From contig NZ_SAXY01000007.1 in NCBI RefSeq assembly GCF_008016535.1, positions 1-61,892 on the forward strand: 61,892 bases of DNA, given 5' to 3'. The DNA comes from Brachyspira pilosicoli (lineage in GTDB: Bacteria; Spirochaetota; Brachyspiria; Brachyspirales; Brachyspiraceae). The translations under genes were made by a program, and so were the position numbers. Numbering within the stretch: position 1 is the first letter of the stretch; every line of letters begins with the position of its first letter. The notes beneath the pieces are model-generated. The model searched no databases, was not told the DNA's origin, and worked only from the letters and a program-made list of their open reading frames with translations. Shown here piece after piece: positions 54,556 to 61,892 of the stretch.

Positions 54556-56893
54556 AAGTCATAATATTTTTTTTATTACTATCATTTTCATTGGCTAATG
54601 TTCTGTATATTTCTGCTTTGCCTTTATAGGCCTCTATAGGGCTTAATTTCATCATCTTGTCATAACATTCTATAGCTGCTTTACTATTGCCTATGCTTTT
54701 GGCAAATTCTATTTTCTCTCTGTAGCTTTCTATATTTTGATTATTTGCCTCTATAATTTTATCATACCATTCCATAACTAAATAATTTTCTCCTTTGCTT
54801 TTTAATAAATTAATTTGTTCTTTAAGGCTTTTTATATCTGATTTATTATCTTCTTCTTCTCTTTTATTAGAATTAACATCTATTTTGTTTTCATCTAATA
54901 TATTTAAGGCTTTTTGATAAAGTTCATCTCTGCTTAAAGATTCATTATTTTTTTCTATATTGTTATATAATGATAATGCTTCATCATATTTGTTTAGCAA
55001 AATCAAAGCTATTATTTTATAAGCATAAAAAACTTTATTATTCTTTTCAAGCTTTAAAATATTATTGCAGTAATTCAAAATATCTTCAGCATTTTTATTA
55101 TCTATAAATGATAATGCCTTATTAAAATTATCAATAGCCTTGTCAAAAAGAGATAATTTATATAATGTCATACCTATTATATAATAATCTCTTGCATTAT
55201 TTTTTTCTTTATAATTTTTTAAAGCTTCATCATAATATTTAATAGCTTCTTTATAATTATTTTTTATCTCATAAATCTCGCCCAAAAAATAATACATATC
55301 ATATTTATTAAAATTGTTTGTGCTTTTAAAACTTTCTAATGCTTCATCATATTTTTTTAAATTGTATAAACAAAGTCCTTTATAATGATATGCATTACTG
55401 TTTTTATCATCAATTTTTAAATATAAATCCATTACTTCTATTGATTCATTATATTTTTTAAGTTCAAATAAAATTAGAGCTTTATTATAATAAGAATCAG
55501 TATCTTTATCGTTAATCTCTATTGCTTTATCAAAACATACTATAGCTTCATTATAATTTTCTATATTTTTTAATAAAGAGCCCTTAAAATAATATGACTT
55601 ATAATATTTTTCATCTAATGAAACAGCTTTATCAGCACAATTTATAGCCTCTTTATGCCTTCCAAGTTCAAAAAATGTCTCTGCTTTATCATAATAATAT
55701 TTTATTTCTTTTTGTAAGTTCTCATTATAGTTTATTTTATCCAAACAGTATTCTTCATAGTATGCATTATAATTTTTATCTAAACTTTTTACTTTATTAT
55801 AATATTCTAATGCCTTTTTATAATCATCTTCTTTTGAAGTTTTATCCGCTTGTTTTCTATATTCATCAGCAATAATGTATAATGCTTTTATATTATTAGA
55901 ATCAATATTTAATATTTCATTACAGCAATTAATAATTTCTTCCTGTCTGCCGACTAAACTCTCTAAATATTCTATTTTTTTATAATAGCTTTCTAAATTA
56001 TTTTTATTCAAATTAATTATATCATCATAGCATTTAATAACATCTTCTTCTCTGTTGCCCAAGCTCTGTAAATACCACAATTTTTTATAGTATCGCTCTG
56101 CATTATTTTTATCCAATTCTATTATATCATCAAAACATTTTATTATATTATCCTGCCTATTTCCTAAACTCTCTAAATATTCTATCTTTTTATAATAACT
56201 TTCTAAATTGTTCTTATCCAAATTAATTATATCATCATAGCATTTTATTATATCATCAGCATTTACTTCATTACCTTTCTTTAAAATATCTAATTTCAAA
56301 AGTTTTAAATTTATATCATTCGCATCAATTTCTATTGCCTTATTACAGTCTTCTATTGCATAGCTTGGCATTGATAAACTATTATATATTTCTGCTCTTT
56401 CTTTATAGAGATTTTTTTTATTTTCTTTGTTATAGCTTTTATCTGTTTTTTCTACTTCCTTTATTTGATTATCTAGTGAAATAATTCTATCTAACAACTC
56501 ATCATTAATATTTTCATTATCAGCAAATTTATTAAAATATTCGTTTTCTGTAAGTTTTATATTTTCAGCAAATGTTTTAACTTCATAAAAATCATCAGCA
56601 CTTAAATCAGGCATAACATTAACCATAGGATTAAGCTCCATACTTTTTTTCATTATATCATTTATTTTATCATTAAAAGAGTTTATTTTGCTGTTTATAT
56701 CTGTGATAATATTATCAATCTTTTTATTAGAAGTTAAAGCATTATCCAAAAAGTGAATAAAGTTTTCTATATTATTTTTAGCTTCCTCTTTAAAATCTTC
56801 TTTTACTTCATTTAAGTTTATATTGAGATTTTCTTTTATTTTGTTAATTTCTTTTTTTAGAAAGTATATTTTGATGTCAGCCATAATATTCAA
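54554..56893 (-). CDS. TPR-repeat protein, 5' part (frame ends in A8 tract)
   Basis: A 779-residue frame starting MNIMADIKIYFLKKEINKIK. The first 110 residues are coiled-coil-like with no signal peptide; from about 145 there are TPR units such as YYYKGSLLKNIENYNEAIVCFDKAIEIN-type repeats. TPR proteins are scaffolds for protein contacts. The frame ends in SNKKNIMT, which comes from a one-base shift at an eight-A run. With nine A it would run on as NKKKYYDLAIECYDN into the downstream TPR segment, giving one protein of nearly 1200 residues. Either this is a phase-variable or dead gene, or the A count is a sequencing error. Confidence 0.75.
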   Translation of the reverse strand: MNIMADIKIYFLKKEINKIKENLNINLNEVKEDFKEEAKNNIENFIHFLDNALTSNKKIDNIITDINSKINSFNDKINDIMKKSMELNPMVNVMPDLSADDFYEVKTFAENIKLTENEYFNKFADNENINDELLDRIISLDNQIKEVEKTDKSYNKENKKNLYKERAEIYNSLSMPSYAIEDCNKAIEIDANDINLKLLKLDILKKGNEVNADDIIKCYDDIINLDKNNLESYYKKIEYLESLGNRQDNIIKCFDDIIELDKNNAERYYKKLWYLQSLGNREEDVIKCYDDIINLNKNNLESYYKKIEYLESLVGRQEEIINCCNEILNIDSNNIKALYIIADEYRKQADKTSKEDDYKKALEYYNKVKSLDKNYNAYYEEYCLDKINYNENLQKEIKYYYDKAETFFELGRHKEAINCADKAVSLDEKYYKSYYFKGSLLKNIENYNEAIVCFDKAIEINDKDTDSYYNKALILFELKKYNESIEVMDLYLKIDDKNSNAYHYKGLCLYNLKKYDEALESFKSTNNFNKYDMYYFLGEIYEIKNNYKEAIKYYDEALKNYKEKNNARDYYIIGMTLYKLSLFDKAIDNFNKALSFIDNKNAEDILNYCNNILKLEKNNKVFYAYKIIALILLNKYDEALSLYNNIEKNNESLSRDELYQKALNILDENKIDVNSNKREEEDNKSDIKSLKEQINLLKSKGENYLVMEWYDKIIEANNQNIESYREKIEFAKSIGNSKAAIECYDKMMKLSPIEAYKGKAEIYRTLANENDSNKKNIMT

Positions 56894-57001
56894 ATCCTAT
56901 ATAATATTTTGCTATTATATATTTATTTTCATATAAAATCTATATTTTAATCAAAATAAAAATAAAGAAAAAATTAATTTGAAAAGCTTTTAAATTGTTA
57001 T

Positions 57002-57038
57002 AAAAAAGAGCCTCTATATAATAATATATAAAAGCCCT
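57002..57038 (-). terminator. Terminator of the glutathione peroxidase gene
   Basis: Read on the minus strand, AGGGCTTTTATATA and TATATAGAGGCTCT form a 14-bp stem (three G-T wobbles) followed by TTTTTT. It lies right after the stop of the gpx gene. Confidence 0.75.
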
Positions 57039-57045
57039 TAATATT

Positions 57046-57531
57046 TTACTCTTTTTTTAATAATTCGCCTACTATCTCATCGAGTTCTTCAGGCTTTACT
57101 CTAGGGTCATAACGCCCAACTATATTACCTTGTCTATCTATTAGAAACTTACCGAAATTCCATCTTATTTTATCAACACCCTCTTCGGTTGGTTTTTCGG
57201 TTCTCAAATAAGTAAATAAAGGATCAGCATTTTTGCTATTAACTTTTACTTTGTCAAACAACTTAAAAGTAATGCCGTATTTTTCTTTTCTAAACTCAGC
57301 AATCTCTTCAATAGGCTCTTTTGCCTGTCCGCCGAATTGATTGCAAGGAAAGTCTAATATTTCAAAACCATCCTTTTTATATTTTTTGTATAAATCCTGC
57401 AACGCAGAATATTGTTTAGTAAACCCACATTTAGTGGCACTATTAATTATAAGCAAAACTTTTCCCTCGTATTTTTTTAATTTTACATCTTTGCCTTCAG
57501 CATCTTTTACTGTATAGTCATATATACTCAT
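57046..57531 (-). CDS. Glutathione peroxidase-family thiol peroxidase
   Basis: A 161-residue Gpx-fold enzyme that reduces hydroperoxides. Cys35 (NSATKCGFT) replaces the selenocysteine of mammalian enzymes; FPCNQFGGQ (61-69) and the later IRWNFGKFLI supply the Gln, Trp and Asn of the active site. Cys63 is in the conserved FPCNQF block. Bacterial Cys-type enzymes usually accept electrons from thioredoxin and not from glutathione. No signal peptide. It lies downstream of tpx with a terminator between them, so both peroxidases form an oxidative-stress pair useful to an oxygen-exposed anaerobe. Confidence 0.92.
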   Translation of the reverse strand: MSIYDYTVKDAEGKDVKLKKYEGKVLLIINSATKCGFTKQYSALQDLYKKYKKDGFEILDFPCNQFGGQAKEPIEEIAEFRKEKYGITFKLFDKVKVNSKNADPLFTYLRTEKPTEEGVDKIRWNFGKFLIDRQGNIVGRYDPRVKPEELDEIVGELLKKE

Positions 57532-57547
57532 CTCTTAAACTCCTTAT

Positions 57548-57583
57548 TAAAAAAAAGCATACCTTTAAAATAAAGATATGCTT
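57548..57583 (-). terminator. Terminator of tpx
   Basis: On the minus strand AAGCATATCTTT and AAAGGTATGCTT form an 11-12-bp stem with a short loop, then a run of T at 57548-57556. Confidence 0.8.
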
Positions 57584-57605
57584 AATTTATACAAAATATT
57601 TTTAA

Positions 57606-58103
57606 TTATAAAAGCTCTTTAGCTGCTTTTATAACTGATTCATAATCAGGTTCATTAGTAATTTCTGGAACATACTGTACATATTTTACAACATTGTTTT
57701 TATCAAGTACAAATACAGCACGAGTAAGAAGTTTTAATTCTTTTATTAAAGTACCAAATTTCTTACCAAAATCTCTTTCAGCATAATCTGATAATACTAT
57801 ATGTGAATTAGCATTAGCAGCAGCACACCATCTTGCCTGAGCGAAAGGTAAATCTAAAGAAACTGTTACAACTGTTACGCCTTTTAAAGAAGAAGCTTCT
57901 TTATTAAATCTTTTAGTTTGTATATCACATACAGGAGTATCCAAAGATGGTACAGAAGAAATAATTTTTACTGTATCTCCAGCATCTTTTAAAGACCATG
58001 GACTTAAATCTGTTTTAACTCCAGTAAAATCAGGAGCTTTAGCACCTTCTACTAATGCAACACCTTCTAAATGAACTTCGCCGCCTTGAAATGTTATTTT
58101 CAT
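57606..58103 (-). CDS. tpx: Thiol peroxidase (Tpx)
   Basis: About 165 residues from the ATG at 58103 (MKITFQGGEVHLEG), chosen because AAGGAG lies 7 bases upstream of it and would overlap the coding sequence if the ATG at 58118 were used. Cys59 (SLDTPVCD) is the peroxidatic Cys and Cys93 (ARWCAAAN) the resolving Cys. Tpx reduces lipid and alkyl hydroperoxides with thioredoxin. It has its own promoter and terminator. Confidence 0.94.
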   Translation of the reverse strand: MKITFQGGEVHLEGVALVEGAKAPDFTGVKTDLSPWSLKDAGDTVKIISSVPSLDTPVCDIQTKRFNKEASSLKGVTVVTVSLDLPFAQARWCAAANANSHIVLSDYAERDFGKKFGTLIKELKLLTRAVFVLDKNNVVKYVQYVPEITNEPDYESVIKAAKELL

Positions 58104-58157
58104 TTTTATCTCCTTCATATTAAAATCAAAATAATATAATATTTATATTATTTAAAA

Positions 58158-58186
58158 AATATATATCGTTAAATAAATAAAGTCAA
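58158..58186 (-). promoter_or_regulatory. Sigma-70 promoter of tpx
   Basis: On the minus strand TTGACT (58181-58186) and TATATT (58158-58163) are 17 bases apart. A 14-bp palindrome TTAGAATATTCTAA (58205-58218) lies just upstream and overlaps the murE stop codon. Confidence 0.6.
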
Positions 58187-58214
58187 TAGATAGAAGCAAA
58201 TTTTTTAGAATATT

Positions 58215-59738
58215 CTAACATTTATTAATGTTTGATAATGCTTCTCTAGCAACTTCCTTATCATCAAAATGAATAGTTTTATCTGGGAATATCTGATAGG
58301 TTTCATGACCTTTTCCTGCTATTATTACTATATCATTCTCTTTTGCTTCTTTAATAGCCTCAAATATAGCTTCTTTTCTGTCTATTATCTTTTTATAATT
58401 AGAATTGGTAAAACCCTTTTCTATATCAGACATTATTTGCTCTATACTTTCAGTTCTTTGGTTATCTGTAGTTAATATAGATATATCAGCATATTTCTCT
58501 GCAATAGAAGCCATTATGGGACGTTTTTTTCTATCTCTGTCGCCTCCGCATCCAAATACTACTATCACCCTATTAGGTTTTAATTTTCTAGATTCAACTA
58601 ATATATTTTCTAAACTGTCTGGAGTATGCGAATAATCAACAGCAACAATAAAAGGACATTTTTCACTGCTCACTATTTCAAACCTTCCAGAAACCTGAAC
58701 CCTTTTAAGAGATTTTATTACTTTTTCTATATCTAATTTATATTCATATGCATAAGCTAACACAGATAGAGAATTAACCACATTAAACTCTCCCAAAAGA
58801 GATAGTTTTACTTTTGATATAAACTTTCCTTTAGCATAAAACTCATATTCGCTATATTTAGAGTTTAAAGTTATAATCTTTGCATAATAGTCTGCTTTTT
58901 CATTTAAACCATAAGTAACCATTTTTAAATCTAATTTTTTTATATAATTTTTTATCTCTTTAAAATAATCTGTATTGATGTTTATAATAGCTAATTTTTT
59001 CTTTTTAGAGCTTTGTTTAAGCAGAGAAAATAATTTTAATTTAGCCTTCAAATAATTTTTCATATCAATATGATAATCCAAATGGTCTTCTGTGAGGTTT
59101 GTAAATATTGCAGCATCATAATTAATATAGTCGCATCTGTCCATAGCAAGAGCTTGAGAAGAAGCTTCCATTACAATATGAGAAACATTTTTTTTATACG
59201 CCTTATCAAAGATATTCTCTAAATCTATAGATTCAGGGGTTGTAAGATTAGTTTTTATTTCTGATTTGCCTATCATGTTTTTTATAGTTCCTATTAGAGC
59301 GGTTTTATTTTTGTTGCTCTCTAAAGCTGCTTTTAATAAATAGCTTGTAGTAGTTTTTCCGTTAGTTCCTGTTATTGCTATAGAATGCATTTTTTTTGTA
59401 GGCTCATCATAGAGTTTAGAAGCTATATATGCTAAAGTTTCTCTTGGATTTTTACTTCCTACAAAACAAACATTTTTATATTTTTCTTTTAGATTGTTAA
59501 TAAAACTTTTATCTGCAGCAATGTCATAAATAATAATACTTGCTTTATTTTTAATAGCACTTTCTATATATTTATGCCCATCATCTTTTAAGCCTTTAAT
59601 AGCAACAAATATATAATTTTTTTTTATAAGTTTTGAATTATAAGCAATAGATTTTATTTCTAATTTTAAGCTTTCTTTTGTTATTTCTTTAGTATTTAAA
59701 TTATCATATCCTTTTATAAGATCTTTAAAATATTTCAT
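58215..59738 (-). CDS. murE: UDP-N-acetylmuramyl tripeptide synthase (MurE)
   Basis: A 507-residue Mur ligase that adds the third amino acid to UDP-MurNAc-L-Ala-D-Glu. Residues about 121-128 (GTNGKTTT) bind ATP; NLTEDHLDYH and the C-terminal VFGCGGDRDRKKRP block are typical MurE. In meso-DAP ligases the substrate motif is DNPR; here it is DNQRTES (about residues 424-430), keeping Asp, Asn and Arg. With dapF present, meso-DAP is the likely substrate, but Pro to Gln is a change worth checking. The gene is in the dcw-type row rsmH-ftsL-murE. Confidence 0.93.
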   Translation of the reverse strand: MKYFKDLIKGYDNLNTKEITKESLKLEIKSIAYNSKLIKKNYIFVAIKGLKDDGHKYIESAIKNKASIIIYDIAADKSFINNLKEKYKNVCFVGSKNPRETLAYIASKLYDEPTKKMHSIAITGTNGKTTTSYLLKAALESNKNKTALIGTIKNMIGKSEIKTNLTTPESIDLENIFDKAYKKNVSHIVMEASSQALAMDRCDYINYDAAIFTNLTEDHLDYHIDMKNYLKAKLKLFSLLKQSSKKKKLAIININTDYFKEIKNYIKKLDLKMVTYGLNEKADYYAKIITLNSKYSEYEFYAKGKFISKVKLSLLGEFNVVNSLSVLAYAYEYKLDIEKVIKSLKRVQVSGRFEIVSSEKCPFIVAVDYSHTPDSLENILVESRKLKPNRVIVVFGCGGDRDRKKRPIMASIAEKYADISILTTDNQRTESIEQIMSDIEKGFTNSNYKKIIDRKEAIFEAIKEAKENDIVIIAGKGHETYQIFPDKTIHFDDKEVAREALSNINKC

Positions 59739-59796
59739 TTTTATTTACCCAAATTATTTTTATTATTAATTAAAAAACTTTATAAATAGTAAAATA

Positions 59797-60132
59797 TTAT
59801 TTATCAGATTCTATTTTTAAATATATTATATCATCTTCATTTCCAGCAGAACTAAAACCATTGATTATAGCTGTTTCTATAAATCTATTTGGAGAGGATA
59901 ATTGTGCCTCTTTTGCGGTAAGCACTTTTACTTCTTTTTCTAAAATCTCTATTTGCTTATCTAAATTATGAGCCTCTTGTAAAATTTCATTAGACTTCAT
60001 ATTTCTTATAAAAGTAAGCCCTATAGAAAATATTACAAATATAATAATGACTAAAAATAAAGCCCCAAGACTATATGTTTTTTTCTCTTTTTTTGTTTCT
60101 TTATTATTGTCAATAACTTTTTTGCTTTTCAT
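59797..60132 (-). CDS. FtsL-like cell division protein
   Basis: A 111-residue protein with a basic N-terminus (MKSKKVIDNNKETKKEKK), one membrane segment (about 24-44, LGALFLVIIIFVIFSIGLTF) and a short periplasmic coiled coil (about 50-80). Size, topology and place directly after rsmH match FtsL, which bridges FtsB and FtsW-FtsI in the divisome. FtsL is too variable in sequence for a firm call by eye. The ftsI gene that normally follows is missing here. Confidence 0.65.
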   Translation of the reverse strand: MKSKKVIDNNKETKKEKKTYSLGALFLVIIIFVIFSIGLTFIRNMKSNEILQEAHNLDKQIEILEKEVKVLTAKEAQLSSPNRFIETAIINGFSSAGNEDDIIYLKIESDK

Positions 60133-60143
60133 AAAACCTCAAA

Positions 60144-61037
60144 TTAAATTGTTAATTTTGCAACTCTAAGTTTAGCACTTCTACTTGCTGGATTTAATTT
60201 TATTTCTTCATTTGTCGGAGTTATAACCTTAGAATTTAGTAATTTAAATATGCCATCTTTATTTTTAGTTTTTTCATTGTCTTTAAAAAATCTCTTAACT
60301 ATTCTATCTTCCAAAGAATGATAACTCATTATAGCAGCAACTCCTCCGTTTTTTAAAATTTTGCTAATATTTGAAATTGATTTTTCTAATATATTAAGCT
60401 CATCATTTACCTCTATTCTTATAGCCTGAAATACTAATGTTGCAGGGTGAATCTTACCAAACCTCTTTGCTTTATCTGTATGATAAAATATAATATTTTC
60501 TAATTCTTTGGAAGTTTCTATAGTTTTTTTCTTTCTTTCATTTATTATAATGTTTGCAATTTTTGAAGCATTATGCAACTCTGCGTATTCTCTAAAAACT
60601 CTCTCAAGCTCTTTTTCTGAATAGCTATTAATAACATCATAAGCACTTTTACTATTAATACCAAGACGCATATCAAGTTTAACATCATCTTTAAAAGAAA
60701 ACCCTCTATTAGCCTTTTTGAAATGAAACATAGAAACGCCAAGGTCATAAAGCATAAAATCAACATTGCCAATAACATTTTCATCAAGCTCTTCTATCAT
60801 CTTATCATAAGTGTTGTTATAGTAGTGAAACTTCTTATAATCTTTAAGCCTCTCTTTAGCAACTTCAAGTATTTTATCATCTCTTTCAAAGCTATGAACT
60901 TCAAGATTCAAATCAAGCATTGCCTTAGTATGTCCGCCCTCGCCTAATGTAGCGTCCACTGCAATATTGGCATTTTCTGGTATAAAACTTAAAATCTCTT
61001 TAAGCATTACAGGTGTATGAACTATATTATTATCCAT
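60144..61037 (-). CDS. rsmH: 16S rRNA (cytosine-1402-N4) methyltransferase
   Basis: A 297-residue RsmH (MraW). HTPVMLKEIL at the start, VDATLGEGGHTKAML (about 27-41, SAM site), LYDLGVSMFHF, RGFSFKDDVKLDMR and the C-terminal YHSLEDRIVKRFFKD are the standard motifs. It modifies C1402 in the ribosomal P site. It opens the small division/cell-wall row rsmH-ftsL-murE; mraZ is absent upstream. Confidence 0.95.
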   Translation of the reverse strand: MDNNIVHTPVMLKEILSFIPENANIAVDATLGEGGHTKAMLDLNLEVHSFERDDKILEVAKERLKDYKKFHYYNNTYDKMIEELDENVIGNVDFMLYDLGVSMFHFKKANRGFSFKDDVKLDMRLGINSKSAYDVINSYSEKELERVFREYAELHNASKIANIIINERKKKTIETSKELENIIFYHTDKAKRFGKIHPATLVFQAIRIEVNDELNILEKSISNISKILKNGGVAAIMSYHSLEDRIVKRFFKDNEKTKNKDGIFKLLNSKVITPTNEEIKLNPASRSAKLRVAKLTI

Positions 61038-61094
61038 ATCATATACTATCGGTATAAGCTATTATAAAAAACAATATAACTAATTTAATATTAA

Positions 61095-61226
61095 GATATA
61101 TACTAAAAATTTAGTTTTTATATTTTTATTGTTTGTGGTGGCTTTGCCCCACACCCCACTTCTTTTACGACCGAAGGAAGTGCCTGTGGTATTGGTATAA
61201 AAGAAGCAAAAAAACTGCATTTTTTA
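61095..61226 (+). repeat. Dispersed intergenic repeat, copy B (longer form)
   Basis: It starts ATATATACTAAAAATTTAG, then an imperfect hairpin (GTGGTGGCTTTGCCCCAC), CACTTCTTTTA, an insert with CGACCGAAGGAAGTGC, TAAAAGAAGC and AAAACTGCATTTTTT. It matches copy A at 42545-42670 block by block, with an extra segment in the middle. Confidence 0.8.
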
Positions 61227-61260
61227 CCAATTTTATAGCATTAAATTATATTAAACATAT

Positions 61261-61502
61261 AAAGTAAAAATATTTATAAATGATGATTTAGTGAGAGATT
61301 ATGACTTTAGATATTTGATAAAAAGAGATAATGTATATTATATAGACTTAATTATCCTTTTGAAAAATCGTATGGACTAGATTTTTATTTTTATAGATAC
61401 AGAGTATTTACACCAAAAATTGGAAAATACACATTTAAATCAGAAGTTACAGATTTTGATAATAAAACAGTAATACTTACAATAACTATTAATTTCTATT
61501 AA
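61261..61502 (+). pseudogene. Decayed gene 3' fragment with one frameshift
   Basis: Two adjoining plus-strand frames read as one protein if a base is added near 61345. The first part gives INDDLVRDYDFRYLIKRDN and YYIDL; the second gives PFEKSYGLDFYFYRYRVFTP and ends TVILTITINFY followed by a stop. Alternating Tyr/Phe and charged residues and a C-terminal aromatic residue suggest a beta-rich, possibly envelope, protein. No start codon or upstream part remains. Confidence 0.5.
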
Positions 61503-61513
61503 TTATATTTTTA

Positions 61514-61892
61514 TGTCATGGAGCCATAGATATTGTACTTTTACTTGCTATAATATTTTTGATTCTTTCTTTGATTGTAATATAACCTAACGAAGAAATC
61601 AATCTTTGATTGTTATAAAAATGTGTATATTCTTTTAATTTTTCTCTTAATAATTCTACTGTGATATTTTTATTTAATCGTGAATAAAATTCTCTTTCGT
61701 CTATGCCGTGTACTCTTTCTACTACGCCGTTATATCTTGGTGTTGCTACAGGAATATATCTTCGTTCTAATTTATTTTTAAGACAATATTCATCAAAAAT
61801 ATTTATTTTAGGAGTATTAATACAGCGATAAGTATATTCCATACCATTATCGGTCTGTATAGATTGTATCCTAAAAGGTGAAGTTTGTAATA
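61514..61892 (-). mobile_element. IS element, 3' part (cut by window edge)
   Basis: The sequence begins TGTCATGGAGCC, the right inverted repeat, and follows the 49160 copy closely with scattered silent changes. The rest is outside the window. It belongs to the same IS family as the other copies. Confidence 0.88.
61516..61892 (-). CDS. IS transposase, C-terminal part (partial)
   Basis: The last 125 codons of the transposase, open to the window edge. QTDNG and YNGVVERVHG are present, so the part of the DDE site that can be seen is intact. One residue near the end differs (SSLGYIT for SSLLYIT). Confidence 0.85.
   Translation of the reverse strand, partial: LQTSPFRIQSIQTDNGMEYTYRCINTPKINIFDEYCLKNKLERRYIPVATPRYNGVVERVHGIDEREFYSRLNKNITVELLREKLKEYTHFYNNQRLISSLGYITIKERIKNIIASKSTISMAP

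Larger units (their letters stand above)
53248..54566 (-). pseudogene. TPR-repeat protein, 3' part separated by frameshift
   Basis: From the A8 tract at 54567-54574 down to 53313 there is one open frame of tetratricopeptide (TPR-like) units in the pattern YYNLAIECYDKAIELNPNDA, AYKGKAD. This is the continuation of the 54554-56893 frame after a one-base shift. The first internal ATG lies at 54086, so a finder would report only 53313-54086. At about 53352-53366 the frame shifts again: the end of the open frame reads LRRVVPYMS, while the next frame continues LYFEKSST and then KRESEAEKC and IAEELRELGL to a stop at 53248. That tail looks like a native C-terminus. Confidence 0.7.
61038..61513. other. 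476-base region with repeat and gene relic
   Basis: The region between rsmH and the edge IS holds no intact gene. It contains dispersed repeat copy B (61095-61226) and a frameshifted coding remnant (61261-61502), and ends at the IS inverted repeat. Confidence 0.75.

Noticed and set aside
1-61892. tRNA or rRNA genes
   Set aside because: No cloverleaf with GTTCGA-type T-loop or rRNA-like stretch of higher GC was seen in the intergenic regions, though a covariance search was not possible here.

Overview
The window looks like chromosomal DNA of a Brachyspira species (a spirochaete). The DNA is very AT-rich, with A/T-ending codons throughout. It carries a spirochaete FlaB periplasmic flagellin, a NikABCDE-type nickel importer and a giant spirochaete-style coiled-coil protein. 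Intergenic regions are short and AT-rich, and several copies of one small insertion sequence are present. The genus is inferred from gene content and memory of such proteins; the species cannot be fixed from this window.

Layout. 0-8.3 kb: an IS end that truncates an ankyrin-repeat gene, flaB, a lipoprotein FMN/FAD reductase, a two-gene regulatory operon behind a 27-bp palindrome, a BFD-like [2Fe-2S] protein, dapF with a G10 tract, a family 2 glycosidase and a degenerate IS remnant. 8.3-15.9 kb: a minus-strand operon nikA-nikB-nikC-nikD-nikE followed by a MATE exporter and an AstE/AspA-like deacylase. 16-20.4 kb: a META-like lipoprotein that seems to start at ATT, an acetyltransferase-like protein, a probable outer-membrane protein, TenA, and a type II restriction-modification pair. 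20.5-35.2 kb: one 4873-codon gene, about a quarter of the window, encoding a membrane-anchored coiled-coil protein with large internal repeats and a small C-terminal helix-turn-helix-like domain. 35.3-40.4 kb: cmk, rpsA and a BtuFCD/FecBCD-type ABC importer in one close-packed row. 40.5-50.2 kb: two full 1036-bp IS copies flank a short sigma-70 factor, an anchored periplasmic protein, a GldA-like dehydrogenase, a CBS-GGDEF diguanylate cyclase, a DNA methyltransferase and guaA. 50.3-53.2 kb: cutC-azlC-azlD and an Rpn/PD-(D/E)XK protein with an in-frame 12-bp repeat. 53.2-56.9 kb: a TPR gene with long near-identical tandem repeats, broken by an A8-tract frameshift and probably a second one. 57-61 kb: two thiol peroxidases (gpx, tpx) and a small division/cell-wall cluster (rsmH, ftsL-like, murE). 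61-61.9 kb: a dispersed intergenic repeat, a decayed gene fragment and the start of a fourth IS end.

The most unusual item is the 14.6-kb coiled-coil gene, with five recurring ED-rich modules and its own promoter/palindrome. Other points of interest are signs of ongoing genome change: IS insertions, homopolymer tracts inside dapF and the TPR gene, tandem repeats that can change copy number, and gene remnants. A non-ATG (ATT) start and a possibly leaderless restriction-enzyme transcript are also visible. All functional calls rest on motif recognition by eye; no database search was run.
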